NCBI GenBank assembly: GCA_949825025.1
Contig: OX463784.1
Span: forward strand, 2,855,668 to 2,919,667
DNA: 64,000 bases
Direction: 5' to 3'
From: Siphlonurus alternatus
Lineage: Eukaryota > Arthropoda > Insecta > Ephemeroptera > Siphlonuridae
The notes below the pieces were generated by a model. It made no database searches. It was not told the DNA's origin and saw only the letters and a list, made by a program, of their open reading frames with translations. Positions 33,881 to 46,348 of this stretch are shown piece by piece. The position numbers were made by a program, and so were the translations under genes. Positions within the stretch are counted from its first letter, which is position 1. Every line of letters begins with the position of its first letter.

Positions 33881-34302
33881 CCAGTTAAAGAGTACATAAA
33901 GAACCAAGAGATAGCGCTGACATTTGAAATTTTGGCAGATTCTTTCGAGGATACGGCAATACCTATATAGCATTGGGAGAATCACAAAAGCAACAAAATT
34001 TATATATGAAATACATCACTTGCGAAGTTGAAATTTTTATTTATTTGTCTGAAAGTATTTGACAGCTAATTATGATGTTGTCGTTTCTGTAAGATTATGC
34101 AGTGGTTGCTGTTTACAATATTAAACATGAGCCAAACTATCCTCGCCAGACTCACGTAGTTCCAGCTGTTACCACCAGGTTCGCACTATTTTATGACGCC
34201 AATAATGAGTTGTATAAAATAAAGTTCAATTCAAATAATTCAATAATAGTCGATTGTTGTCACAAAGTCTCCTACTTTGTCACATCTCTCTAAGCCTGTA
34301 TA

Positions 34303-34475
34303 CAGTATAACAGATCTTAGTTTACCTCTTGACAGTTCAGTCTAGACTAGATGGCGCCGGATATAAGCCAATGAAAAGGCTAGAATGACTGCTTGCCACC
34401 TTTTCATTGGCTGATATATCTGGCGCCGTCTTGTCTACTGAACTGTCTAGAGGTAAACTAAGATCTGTTATACTG
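34303..34475. repeat. 173-bp TA-flanked palindromic MITE, copy 1
   Basis: TA duplications at 34,301-34,302 and 34,476-34,477 flank CAGTATAACAGATCTTAGTT and its inverse ending ACTG. The two arms pair almost completely (TTTTCATTGGCTGATATAT in one arm). TA duplication with CAGT ends is typical of Tc1/mariner-derived MITEs. Confidence 0.85.
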
Positions 34476-34477
34476 TA

Positions 34478-35195
34478 TGTCCATTCATTCGGAGCGAATA
34501 TTTATTAATTTATTTTATTGAAACATAAGCAGCAAAAGAGCTAAGGCAAGCATATCTTTTTATTTTCTAACTAATTGTTTTACAATATTATAGTAGACGT
34601 AAGAATGACATAACTTCACAAAATTAATTTTACTTTTCTTATGATAATAAATTAATAATGTTAAAAAAAATATACTTTTAAAATATAAGTTATACGAATT
34701 CAACTGTTGCAATTAGTAAATAATAAATTTGAATAGAGGATATCTAAGAAAAATGTAATATAAGCTCTATTTTCGTAAAATGAGAGTACTGTTTATGTTT
34801 TTCTTTGGTAATCAACTTCAATATGAAGTACAAGTCATTGTATAAAACTTTTTTTTGTATAAATTAAGAGAGCCGGGTATCAAATTATATTGATCTATTT
34901 TTTTCATATTATTTTGAAGCCTGGAAGTATTATTGAAGTCATGTTTGAACTCCCTTTACGTCCTGTTCCTAAAAATTAAAATGTGACGCCTCTCTCTGTA
35001 TCATGACTTAAAAAAATTTTATAAACTTTTCCGTGCCCTAAAAAAAGAGTAGAATATTAAATACCGTAGTATGAAATATTCCTGCAGCTTGCATGTCCAT
35101 TGCACAGTTCTGAAAACTCCAAACGTTCTTGTAATGATAAGATCGCCAATAATTCTCAATGAAAAACCAACACAAAAGTTGTAACTGCACAAAGA
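34478..35195. other. AT-rich interval, no gene seen
   Basis: No frame or repeat recognised. Confidence 0.5.
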
Positions 35196-35465
35196 ATATA
35201 GAGGGTACCAAATTATGCTCTTTGATTTTTTTTAAGATTTTATATAATCCCAAAACTATTTTTAAAAAATATTGATATTTCTGTAAGTTTTGTTGGCACC
35301 CCTGAACCCTTAATAAAAAGGATAAGGCCTAGACGCCTATTCTAGGGGGCGTCGCCACGCCTTAATTATTTAAAAATAGTGACGGGACTAAAAAATTAAG
35401 AGTAGTATAAAATTCTGTATACTCTATTCATTTCTGCAATAAAAATTAACATGCAGGATGTCCAT
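35196..35465. repeat. Diverged member of the 2,915 MITE family
   Basis: It shares AGAGGGTACCAAATTATGCT, TATTTTTAAAAAATATTG and the inverted TTTCTGCAATAAAAA end with the elements at 2,915 and 35,944. The central GTGACGTCACG motif is replaced. Confidence 0.55.
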
Positions 35466-35943
35466 TGTTAAAAGTAATTGTTATTTATAATTGTTAAGAG
35501 TAATTTTTATTTATAATTGTAAAGAGCCGACGTATAATATATGAATTTCAAAGAACCTTAAGTATCTTAATTTGGTCGTAAAAGCAGAGGTTACTATATT
35601 CAAGTGTAACAAATACTTTTGAAGAGGGCCCTCAAACAGTGAGTTTCTTGAAAATAAAACAATACAACATAACATATATATAATTGGAATAAAATCTAGT
35701 AATCGTTATTTACTTTATTTGGCATTAACTTTTTGCTCTGTATATCACGCGATATCATTTAGGCGTGAAGTTAATACAGATTAAAGTCAAAGAAATAAGT
35801 TTGAACGAAACAAAAAACTTTATTTAATGTGACGCTAGAATATGATGCAGGCTATATCGTCCCTGGTCCAGAAAAATTACCTATCTGTCTACCACGACTT
35901 CGTTGGAATAATAATTAAGCTATCTGCTATTTCAGGTGAGCGC

Positions 35944-36280
35944 AATGAAGTATCGATTTCATTTTTTTTTATTGCAGAAATGGATTAAGGGTGCAAAGTT
36001 ATGCTACCCTGATTTTTTTTTTCACATTTTTTAGAGTCCAGGAACTATTTTTAAAAAAAATTATTGAAGGTTCTTTTTGTGATGTCACGAGACGCCGCTC
36101 CTGAAGGAAAATATAGAACTTGCCACCGCGTGACGTCACAAAAAGAAATTTCAATAATTCTTTAAAAATACTTTGCGGTCTCTAAAACATCTGAAAATTA
36201 TCAGAATAGCCTAACTTTTCACCTTCTATCCATATCTGCAATAAAAAAATTTAGGTCGATACTCCATTATAAGCTAAAAA
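35944..36280. repeat. Member of the 2,915 MITE family
   Basis: Long inverted arms with TTTATTGCAGAAATGGATTA, GGGTGCAAAGTTATGCTAC and ACGAGACGCCGCTCCT, then the mirrored CGCGTGACGTCAC. It is similar over its whole length to 2,915-3,229. Confidence 0.75.
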
Positions 36281-36780
36281 TTGGTATAGAATAAAGCTCA
36301 TTTTTGCGCTTACCAGAAACAGCTGATAGGTCATTATTGCAAGGAAATTGTGGTAGGCAAATAGCTAATTTTTCCGGACGAGGTACGATTTAATATCATC
36401 TTCAATTTTTCTTAGTATCATGCTGGATATTGTTACAAAATAATATGTTTAGTTAAAATCTTCATTTACATATATACAGTTGATGTAATCAAACTTCAGA
36501 CAGACTTGATTTGTATAATACACGTGCACTATTTTTGTAACCTTAATTTTAATCTTTATCAGTTTTTCGTTCACATCGACGTCAATAAATGATAATGTTA
36601 TCATCTCGTTACATTCAGTTACATTTGCTAGCTCATCCACTTCAGTCGGCCATCAAAACGTCTCTCCAGCAACCAGATAAGGTGAGTACACTTTAGGTGA
36701 CAACAAACGTCGTCTTTGAAGTAAATTTATAAAAATACGTTAAGATAACAAAATATTAAACCTGCAGCTACAAGTTATAC
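36281..36780. other. Interval without a supported gene
   Basis: A good donor (AAG|GTGAGTAC) lies at about 36,680 behind a short plus-strand open stretch, and the minus strand has a 63-codon frame at 36,449-36,640. Neither resembles a known protein. Confidence 0.4.
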
Positions 36781-37181
36781 TAATAGACAATAATTGTTGC
36801 ATTTTTTTATTTCATAATTTGAGAATATACATTAAATTTTATGCTTTTCTGAATTTTTTCAGAATTTTTGGAGTGCGGGAACTAATTTTAAAAAAAAATA
36901 TTTAAAATATCTGAATTTGGGTGGTACACCTGATGGGACAACCGTGACGTCATTTGTCGTGCTGTGATTGGTTATTGATGATGTTATGGTTGCTGTGATT
37001 GGCTGTAGATGATGCCACGGTTGTCCCATCAGGTGTACCACCCTAATTCAGATATTTTAAATATTTTTTTTTTAAATCAGTTACCGTACTCCAAAAAATT
37101 TGAAAAAATTCAGAAAAGCATAATTTAATGTATATTTTCTAATTATGAAATAAAAAAATGCAACCATTATTGTCTATTAAG
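36781..37181. repeat. 400-bp palindromic MITE
   Basis: TAATAGACAATAATTGTTGC at the left is mirrored by GCAACCATTATTGTCTATTA at the right, and the arms continue for about 190 bp (GGGTGGTACACCTGATGGGA in both orientations). The centre holds CATTTGTCGTGCTGTGATTG. The outer AATTTTTTCAG-type blocks recall the 2,915 family, so it may be a distant member. Confidence 0.75.
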
Positions 37182-37780
37182 GTTCATATTTAAATTTCCT
37201 TTCATGGAAAACGCTTGGGTGTCCTTCGGCTCGGCCATGCAATGATATTCTTCGATACAAACAACACACCAATGACAGAAGACGTTACAAACATGACAAA
37301 AATCAAGTTAAATGTGAACCAGAGTATAGTGGAAATATGAGCTTCTATAAGTGGCAAACTCAGTATTATACGCGCGCTGTGATTGACCAAGTTGAGTTGC
37401 GACAAACCCAAAGTCTTCTACTCGCAATGGTTGTAACAAACCATTGTTTATAATGTCTGTCGCATGAAATCTTTTTCATTGTTAAACATGGGACGACGTA
37501 GTGCCTAATTTTGCCACCAGAGCAGAGAACGTAATGGCATTGTTGGCGCTAGGTAACAGTTTCAATTTCATAATTAAGTCATTTTCCCTAAGTTAACATG
37601 TAATTCAACAACCCTCCCATGTTTTTCCTTTTACGATGAGACAGAAACTATACAACAATATTTTGTTTACTAACAACGAGCAGAAGACTTTGGACAAACC
37701 ACCCCCACTTTCTATATCCTGCCAGGTAAAAAGTTGCGACTTGTGTTTAGGCGCAGAACAAAAGGCTCGTAAAACACTAA
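37182..37780. other. Interval without a supported gene
   Basis: Less AT-rich than its surroundings, but no frame with recognisable homology. Confidence 0.4.
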
Positions 37781-37784
37781 ACTG

Positions 37785-38062
37785 TTAGATGCTGAATTTT
37801 TTTCAGCACTTTTTATGGCATTACAAAATTGTTCCAATTTCGTCTTACATCCAGCACTTTTGACCTATAAAACACTTCATCCATGTACAAATATGGTACT
37901 GAAAAAAGGGTAAAAAAAATGTATTCTCTTTTTTCAGTTCCAAATTTGTACTTGGATTAAGTTTAGTGTTTTATAGGTCAAAAGTGCTAAATGTAAGAAA
38001 ATTGGAACAATTTTGTAATGCCATATAAAGTACTGAAAAAAATTCAGCATCTCTAAAATTTT
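37785..38062. repeat. 280-bp palindrome
   Basis: AGATGCTGAATTTTTTTCAG at the left pairs with CTGAAAAAAATTCAGCATCT at the right. The arms include TGGCATTACAAAATTGTTCC and AAACACTTCATCCATGTACA with their inverses. Non-coding foldback MITE. Confidence 0.8.
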
Positions 38063-38886
38063 TGAGTGATATTCACGGCTATCTACTATATAATATACAT
38101 CAGGATATGTAACCTTAACATTATTACTAAGGGGGGGGAGGGGGGAGTGAGTGGAGTGGGAGTGGTGAAAGTCAAACCAACCATGAACTATTTTAAAGCG
38201 AGGAAAAAAGTAAATAAATCTATAAGATCTGGAAAAAGTTATATATTTAGTCAATCAGCAATACATTAAAAAAAAAATGACACAAAACAGTAATTTCTTT
38301 TATGATATATCAGGAATTACAATAGTGGGTAGCTTCATTTCTCCTTCCCCTCTTCCTGGTGAAGCGTGTGATAATGCTAGTTGGTAATTTGGTAATGCTA
38401 GTTTAAGCGTTTGAGAAGTTTTGTAAATTATAAATCATTAGAGCGGCGGGAGGCTTAAAAGTGTCTATTCTCAGGCCTTATGAGTGATGCCATAAACGAC
38501 GTTTGGCATCAAGGTATTAGTGATCAGTAGAAAAAAAGTGATTAACCTTCACTCCACAAATACAATACACATCGTTGTCAACATATAACGTAATCAGTAC
38601 GTTTACATGAGTTGGTTGATCCGTATTAGACGAACACATATTTAACGGATCCATATTAAAGACTCATGACACTCATGTGAACATATATTTGATCCGTGTT
38701 CATCCAATGTGCTTTAATTATTCACGATACCTGTTTCAATCGATTCCGACGTTCAATACGATCGAAAATTCTCATGGTAACAGTTGATGAAAACGGTTTT
38801 GTTGAAAACGCATTCATCCAAGATCATGTAAACTTACTAATAGAAAGACACTTTTAAGTCAATGTCGTTACTGACGATCGATTATA

Positions 38887-38959
<73 letters not shown>

Positions 38960-39100
38960 TATAATATATAATATAATATTTGTAGCAGTATTTCTTATAC
39001 TAAATATATTACATGTAGGCTGTTATAACTTTATAAGATTAAGTAGTGTAAGCGATAATATCAAAATTATATTAAAGATGGTTTTCTGACGAGGGTTCAT
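38063..39100. other. Intergenic with an (AT)n tract
   Basis: A roughly 55-bp AT tract at 38,897-38,953 and a short G-rich run at 38,131-38,145. No gene seen. Confidence 0.5.
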
Positions 39101-39104
39101 TATA

Positions 39105-39690
39105 AAATAGAGGTATTTGAATCTTACCGGACTGTTTCCACTCGTCGATTATGTTGTAGTACGTCGAGAAACTTGAGCACTGAGTTATAATGTTGATGTT
39201 TTTATTATTGTCACTTATTATTTAGCGAAACTTAAATTAACGTGAGTCACTCAACTTATGGAAGCGTTACAGGAGTTGGTCAGAATTGATTTTTTTTTTT
39301 ATATCATGAATTATTCGGATTCGTTCACCACTATATACATGTATAAGTTGCACCTGTCTTTTACCGATCATTGAAATCATTAATTAAGATTCATCCGAGG
39401 ATGGGAAAAAATGATTCCCGAAAGCTCAAGAAGAAAACAGGTGCAACTGAACATCAACATTATAATTCAGTGCTCAAGTTCCTGGACGTAGTACAACATA
39501 ATTGACGAGTGGAAACAGTCCGGCAAGATTCAAATACCTCTATTTTAATATCACAGTTATCGCACATAAGTTAGTGGTATACGTGTATAGTGGTGAACGA
39601 ACCCAAATAATTAAAAATACAAAAAGAGACAAGTTCAATTCTGACCACCTCCTATAACGCTTCCATAAGTTGTGTGACCAATGTTAATTT
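39105..39690. repeat. Interleaved inverted repeats (order A-B-A'-B')
   Basis: Arm A (39,107-39,200, containing ATTTGAATCTTACCGGACTG) is inverted at 39,450-39,545. Arm B (39,242-39,365, containing CTTATGGAAGCGTTACAGG) is inverted at 39,560-39,690. An inner pair GTTGCACCTGTCTTT / AAAACAGGTGCAAC flanks the middle. Because B lies between A and A', the element cannot fold as one simple hairpin. Confidence 0.75.
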
Positions 39691-39744
39691 AAGTATCACT
39701 AAAAAACGCCCACTCATGCATCCGGAAGGAGGTTGATGACCTGC

Positions 39745-39832
39745 TTCATCAATGGGTGACCATCCTGACTGAGGTTTCCTAGTTCCCTTAGTCACAACCA
39801 GGCAAATTCTGGGATGGAATGCTTGAACATAT
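39745..39832 (+). mobile_element. 5S-derived SINE, body fragment
   Basis: TTCATCAATGGGTGACCATC followed by CCTGACTGAGGTTTCCTAG and TTCCCTTAGTC matches parts of the SINE head and body, heavily decayed. Confidence 0.45.
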
Positions 39833-40384
39833 CTGCCTCCTTTAATAAGAGACGTATAACATTATAAAATTGCTAGTTTAGATCTAGTTGAACCGAAAAG
39901 TTTAATCATAAAGTCACAATGCAGTAACTTACAACAATTTAACATATATGGTACACGTAACGATGGTAATAATAAGTGAAATAAAGAGCTACTTCTACGA
40001 GAAGTCATTGTCGCTAACCTTCATCTTTTAGCAGAAGCGGCATATTCTAGCATTTTTTTATTTACGCCGTGTGACGATGTATGCCACATAATGTGTACAT
40101 GGTGCACTTTTTGAACGCCAACCGTAAAACTAGCTGGAGCAAATAGAAGACGGCGAGTGATGATTTTTATTTTTTGTACAAATAATTATTTAACATTATT
40201 AATTTAGTTATGAAAATATAAAAATATAATAGCTGAAGGAATTTTATTCCGTTAAGTACAATTTTTACTTATTTTAGTTAAATTGACAATTTTTTAATAG
40301 AAAACTGAATGATTTTTTTCATTATTAAACTTTCTCTTTTTGTTCAGAATTTTTAAACAGCGGGAATTTTTGCTCCCGGTAGGC
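39833..40384. other. AT-rich interval, no gene seen
   Basis: Nothing recognisable before the outer arm of the next element. Confidence 0.45.
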
Positions 40385-43140
40385 AAAAAATTCAATTTTC
40401 AATCTACCCTTGTTGCAGAATTACGTCTTCAACTCATCAGTTACCCATCTAAACCAAATCCTTTTACCTCCAAAACACATCTTATTTCCTCTTCGATCAG
40501 ACTGACGATAAAAAGAAAACAATTTTTTTTAAATACTCGAAATTAAGAGATAAAAAAAATACGTCTTCTTACCTCTTTTTTACTCAAAAATGGTGCAAGA
40601 AAAGAGAAAATTAGACGAGAAGAGAGCTAAATATTGGTGAATAAAAGATGAAATTTATTTCAACCCGGGTATTATCCTCTTACAATTATATTTAGTTTTA
40701 TCCCTTCGTTAAGAGTGACGCCTCATTCTGTGATTAAAATAATAAAAATTTACTTATAAGTTTTAATTATTATAGCTGCAGTAATTAACATGAAATGTCT
40801 AATGTTATTGCATAATTTCATGTTAAAAACAAAACTGCTATGAAATCAACCAAGAGAATGGATTTTGATTGTGTATTTTTCATCATCAAACAAATTCAAA
40901 ACAAGTAAAAATGAAAAGTATTTATTACTTGGTTATTTGTGATTCAAAGCAAAAATATTCGAGATTAGCTGAGTGAACTAATTAATGATAATTTTTATAT
41001 AGAAGAGATGATAACAATATTTCATTGTAGGATTCAAAATAGAAGAAAATCACCAATTAAAGTAAACAGAATTGATACTTGTATTTATGTATAAACTTAA
41101 TTATGTTCATTTCTATATGAATTTTTAATTTTTATATTAGCGTCTCGCAGTGCAGTCAATTGGGCAGCTTGGCATATAAATCCTGCTTATAAATGCAAAA
41201 GTTACAACTTGTGGAAAAATTCATGACATGTAGAAAGTAGTCTTTTTCTCAGTTTGAGAAATGAAATTTGCAACTTAAAACTGCAGAGTATAAAAATTCT
41301 GAAATATTTTTAATGAATTAATTCATCATTTTTTCATTTAGGAGAAATTAGCGTTTTAATTAACAAAACTGAAGTGTCTATATCTCAGCAATATATAGGC
41401 ATTTCTGAAATTTTTTTTCCAAACAAAATTTGTGATATATGTACTTCAAATCTCATATATTTTTTTTATTTAATATTTTTTTTTATTTTGTAAAGGACAA
41501 ACTTTACTATTTAACAAAGCATTTTAGATGAATAATTGAAGTATTCACAAGATTTGTGGTCCTGCAGTCAATTACATTTTTTTTTCTTATGGGGCCAGTT
41601 CGCAGACTTCGTATCGCATCGTATGTTATCGTATGACTTGTTTTGATAAAAATCTCGAACCAGTTCTAAATGAGGAATGTAAATCCGCGATACGAAACGC
41701 AGCTGTATTTCTGATCATACAATTTTATTATGTACTTATTTTTTTTGTCATACGCTGTGAAATCACGCGGTTTTGTGTGAGATAACCCTAACGCTGTATC
41801 AAGGGGTGATTTCATGAACGAGGATAAATTAGATCATTTACTACAGTTTTTGGATTTATCACTTCTCATTATGTTATTCGCGGCAGACACAATGCTTGAT
41901 GACTAACAAAAGATTGTTCATTTTAATTATTTCCTATCATCATTTCACAATATTTTCTACTTTCATTTAGTTGTTGGTAGTTTTGATGCCACAGTATCCC
42001 TCTTCCAGATGGTTAATCCAAAATGTTTCATAAAAATCAAAGTTATAAAAGTTATAATAAAATAATGATATTCCTTAAGTTTCTTAACTTCTGATTTCAA
42101 TGTTTTGTGCTTTTTTGTACGAGCTTAAATTTTTTTTATGATAAGTAGAGAAAAATTTATTACGGTTCCATATTTTTTATTTATATTACTACGTGACAAC
42201 TCTTTCCATTAATTTTGCGCAGCGCTCGTTGATCTTTGCTCATTGTCACTTAGATCGTCACTTATCGGCGAGCGAATGAAGATAAGATGTACTTGACGTA
42301 AATCAATTTACCTTTTATAGAATATGCATTTCACTAAAAATAAGCTAGAGATGTAATAATTTTGACTGAACAACATAATTACAAGTACTCCTATAAATTC
42401 TTAAAATGGAAGGTTGTGATCTATTTACAGTATAACAGATCTTAGTTTACCACTAAACAGCTCAGTAGACTAGACGGCGCCAGATATATGAGCCAATGAA
42501 AAGGCTAGAATGTCAGCTGGCCATCTTTTCATTGGCTGATATATCTGGCGCCGTCTAGTCTACTGAACTGTTTAGTGGTAAACTAAGATCTGTTATACTG
42601 TAGGGCGGTAAGTTTTTCTAGATTTTTCAATTATTTCAAATTCTCATGTTTTTTCTTTTTATTTTAACCATAATTGCATGAAGAATTTGCCTCAGCTCTT
42701 TTTTATTTTTTCAAAATTAAAGAAACTAGATCAGCAAAATATACCCCCCTGTTGTGAAATGAATCTTATGGTAAAATGCTATGTGGTTCATAGTTTCATA
42801 TCATTGCAGGAAAGTTATATTATTTACAAAAGTGTAACTCAACGAGAGAGTATACCCGAGTTTAAATAAATTTCATCTTTTGTTCGCTATCAAGCACTCC
42901 TCTTGTCTGTTCGTCTCTTATTTTGTACCATATTAGAGTAACAAAGTCTAAAAGACGAGATTACGTCTTTTTCCCTCTTTTTGAACCTAAAATGTTAGAA
43001 ATATTGTAATTATTTAATCCTTACTTTAAGCAAAGAGGAAATAAGATGTGTTTTAAAGGTAAAGAGATTAGTTTTAGACGTGTTAAGGATAAGTTGAAGA
43101 CGTAATGTTTCAACTAGGGTTCTGTATTTTGATTTTAATT
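40385..43140. mobile_element. 2.75-kb DNA-transposon remnant with roughly 300-bp inverted ends
   Basis: The left arm (about 40,385-40,680: ATTACGTCTTCAACTCATCA, AAAACACATCTTATTTCCTC, AAAGATGAAATTTATTTCAA) is inverted at the right (about 42,850-43,140: GAAGACGTAAT, GAGGAAATAAGATGTGTTTT). The arms are diverged but collinear. The interior (40,700-42,840) has no long frame and contains a nested 173-bp MITE at 42,428. It is therefore an old, internally decayed element. Edges are accurate to about 30 bp. Confidence 0.6.
42428..42600. repeat. 173-bp TA-flanked palindromic MITE, copy 2
   Basis: Same length and same ends as 34,303-34,475 (CAGTATAACAGATCTTAGTT and its inverse), with TA on both sides (42,426-42,427 and 42,601-42,602). 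The two arms are nearly perfect complements, so this copy is young. Confidence 0.9.
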
Positions 43141-43867
43141 CTTTATTAATTCTCATACAAACAAGCCCTTATCCTACATTGATGAATACTTAGAATAAAA
43201 TTATAATCCAATAATGTTATTTAAATATAAAATACATAACACAATATGTACATGACTAATAACTATACAGTATATTCAAATAGTACAAATTAATATTAAA
43301 TAGATTGATATTTTGACTTCTAGTCTGTAAACCTGTAAGTTCCTATAACAGTCATTGCCCATAACGTAATAATACATTACTTAAATTTAGTACTTACTAA
43401 TCAACACATTATAGTCATAAAATTAGCTAAGATCAATTGAAAAAACAAAAGTAATTAATAATGTGTTTTTAATCTTTTCACGATGGAAAAAAAAATATTT
43501 CAAACTTAAAATATAAGTGATTTATATTTGATTTGGTTATTTCATATTTAGGATAATTGTCGTTGATTTTGATTGGTTATTGATTTTATCGTTTCGATTA
43601 AATTTTTTGTGTGAAATAAATATGTTGTTTCGTACTACGAAGGAAAAAAATCAGTAGAAATTTATTCTATATTTTTGATTGACATTAAAATTTGTTTATT
43701 AATTACTATAACGTGAAAACTATATAATTGTATAAATTTTACGCAGCGCTCGTTGAACTTCAGTCATTTATCTGTATGGAGAGCGAACGTAAATAAGACG
43801 TCCTTGACATATAAATAAAAAAATATTACTTTTAAAATTTTCATATTTTTTTTTAATATTAAGACAG
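43141..43867. other. AT-rich interval, no gene seen
   Basis: At 43,680-43,815 a diverged repeat of 42,160-42,310 is visible (GCAGCGCTCGTTGA ... GACGTCCTTGAC). No gene. Confidence 0.45.
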
Positions 43868-44577
43868 AAACCACATATGAGTCTACTGGTTGCAAAAACC
43901 TCTAAATCCAGTTTTTCATTTTTTAGGTAATGGGCAAAAAACTGTAGCAAGCTTATTTCTTAACATATCAACTTGAAATTTTTATTGGAGGTTGATTGGG
44001 TCAAAAAAATAAGATTCAGAACAAAAATTTGCCCATTAAACCAAAAACCAAATTTAGGGAAATTTTCAAAAATGGAAGTAGAGGTTTTTGCAACTAACTT
44101 TTTGAAAATCTGCCCATATCTGTGTCAAAAATTGTTTTAAAAAAATATTTGGGTTAAGGGAGGTCATTAATATATAGTCAGATACTTAACTTTTCCATTT
44201 TGGAAAATTTTGCAAAATGGAAATTTTGCCCATGAACCTATAAAAATATGAATTTCGAGTTTTGGGCAAACTAGGTATCTAACCATACTAATGTAGCCCC
44301 CAAAAAGCTGAATTCATTAACCAAAAAATTCTCAAAAAATAATTGGGGGTTGTAGAATTTTTTGAAATTTGAAAAAGTGATTTTTAAACGTTCCCGCCGT
44401 GGAAGTAGAGGTTTTTGCAGCCAACTTTCTGCTTTGTAGCCCATTTAGCATGGGAAGAAGAGATTTTTGCAACTCAATTTTTTTATACCAAATAAAATGT
44501 GTCTTAAAGAATATGTATCAATAATAAAACCATTTTTGAAAATTTGGTCTTTAGAGGTTTTTACCAGTAGACTCATA
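43868..44577. repeat. 710-bp foldback element with internal AGAGGTTTTTGCA repeats
   Basis: The ends ATATGAGTCTACTGGTTGC and inverted ACCAGTAGACTCATATG define the element. The motif AGAGGTTTTTGCA (or its inverse) appears at least five times inside. Non-coding. Confidence 0.65.
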
Positions 44578-45635
44578 TGTACTGATAGAATTATACAAAT
44601 TCCTAATGACATCTTAAATATCAGGTTGATTGATAAGACAATTTCCTTCTAGTTTCTTCTATTACTTAAAGCTTCCAATTTTGGAATTTGATACCAAAAA
44701 AAAAAAACGATCTTAATTAACCCATAAGTGCCCAGTTTCTTTTTTACTAAAATTTGAAATATAAATTGACTATAACTTTGAAAAATTCCTGTGTTCTCAT
44801 ATTTTGACCTAGAGCTTTAAAACTTGAACAAAATATAAAACAAACCTGGTTATTTAGGAAAAATGTACCTGAAATGTCTTTCATTTTTTTTCAGGGTCAG
44901 GGTGGTCTCTAAGTAGCAACTACTTTTGGACAAAAAATTGTCTTAAATTTTTTCAAATTTTCGGGAATAACTACTTAAACATACGTTATAACCAATAATG
45001 TCATTAATATTGAATTAAGGATTATTGTCACTAGTCTTAGGAAATGGTAAATCACTCCAATTTTTCAGCATTGCATAGAGAAAAAATAAATAAAAATTCT
45101 CATGCAATAAAATACACCTAAATTCAGTGCCATTATTTTTTAAATTGAGATATAAAAAACGCATGTTATCAAATGCAAAATTCAATCTCCGTAATGGTAC
45201 TGAATAATGGATTCAAATTTTAGCTTAAAAAACAATCATTATTTTAAATAGAATTATGATGAAATAATAATTATAGATAACCATTTACTTTTTGAGATAC
45301 AAGCCTTCATAAAAACTGCACAATTCGATCGGCAATGCTGCTCGTAGCTTAACTGGATGGGATAACAATGTTGCCAAATCGTCAAAAAACAACTTTACAC
45401 TTTTCAGCAGAAAAAACAAATGAATTGCGGTCATTTTGACTAGTGAGTCAAAACAGCGTACAACTATTTACCACTCATATTTAAATGTTTTTCAATGTTT
45501 GCAAGGATGACGGATGAATAAATACACGAGAAAGTGTTTAAAGTGATTCATTTTATTAAAAAAACATATTTTACTGTGCTGATCACTGCTTTCCTAATAG
45601 TGCTTGTTCTTGTCACTCATATGTATTGCGTATGA
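44578..45635. other. AT-rich interval, no gene seen
   Basis: No frame or repeat family recognised. Confidence 0.5.
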
Positions 45636-45639
45636 AAAG

Positions 45640-45680
45640 AAGATGGCGGTGCATAAAAGAAAGATGGCGGAACTTCCGGT
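45640..45680 (+). promoter_or_regulatory. Candidate promoter: two YY1-like sites and one ETS-like site
   Basis: AGAAGATGGCGG occurs at about 45,639, AAGATGGCGG again at 45,661-45,670, and AACTTCCGGT follows directly at 45,671-45,680. In animals AAGATGGCGGC is the YY1/Pho motif and CCGGAAGT the ETS motif, and both cluster near start sites of TATA-less genes (established for vertebrates, less so for invertebrates). The site lies 3.6 kb upstream of the first caspase exon on the same strand. Link to that gene is inference. Confidence 0.35.
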
Positions 45681-46348
45681 GACAATAATCGTTAATTATG
45701 CATTCACAAAATGCAAAATTATGTACCAAAAATTAACAAATATTTAAAAGTTAAGAAAATTGTTTACAAAAAAACATATTAGCACAAATGTTGTACTGTA
45801 TTTTAATTAAAAAAAATACCTTTATAATTATTTTGTTTTATTGTAACAGCATATTTGCTTTTAAATTTTTACTATAAGGGTGGGGGAAGGGGAAGCGACA
45901 AGTATTTCTAGCAGCACTTTTCTTATTGCAAGATGGAAAAGTAGATGGAGGATGTGGGACATATCTGTACACGCCAAGTGAACACAGATAAGGTAGAAGC
46001 CAGATCTCTAATTTTCATAGTGTTATTAAAATGTATGCTACATTAATTTAGTCTTCAAATTGCACGAAGTTTGAAATTTTTATTGCCAAAAATGCCATAG
46101 AGTTTATCTGGAAAAAAATATTTTAAAAATATAATAACTGCTTCAGATTTTTCCCGTAAAGTAAATTGTTTCCTGTTTCATAAAGCTGCAAATGCAGTTC
46201 TATACCCAAAAGGCCACCTTTTCGCGATTAAAATCAAAATAAATTTTGCGCATGGCATGATTCTTTTTTCCCCCTATTCCCTCGATATAATATGGTGGAT
46301 TTTTATGTACTTTTTATTTTTTGCTCTTGACGTAAACGTAAGGAAATA

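Noticed and set aside
34102..34293. 63-codon plus-strand frame
   Set aside because: No recognisable family, no splice context. It ends next to a MITE.
36600..36690. Plus-strand open stretch with a strong donor at about 36,680, considered as an upstream caspase exon
   Set aside because: No similarity to a prodomain, 12.6 kb from the next exon, and no other support. Left as an unassigned interval.
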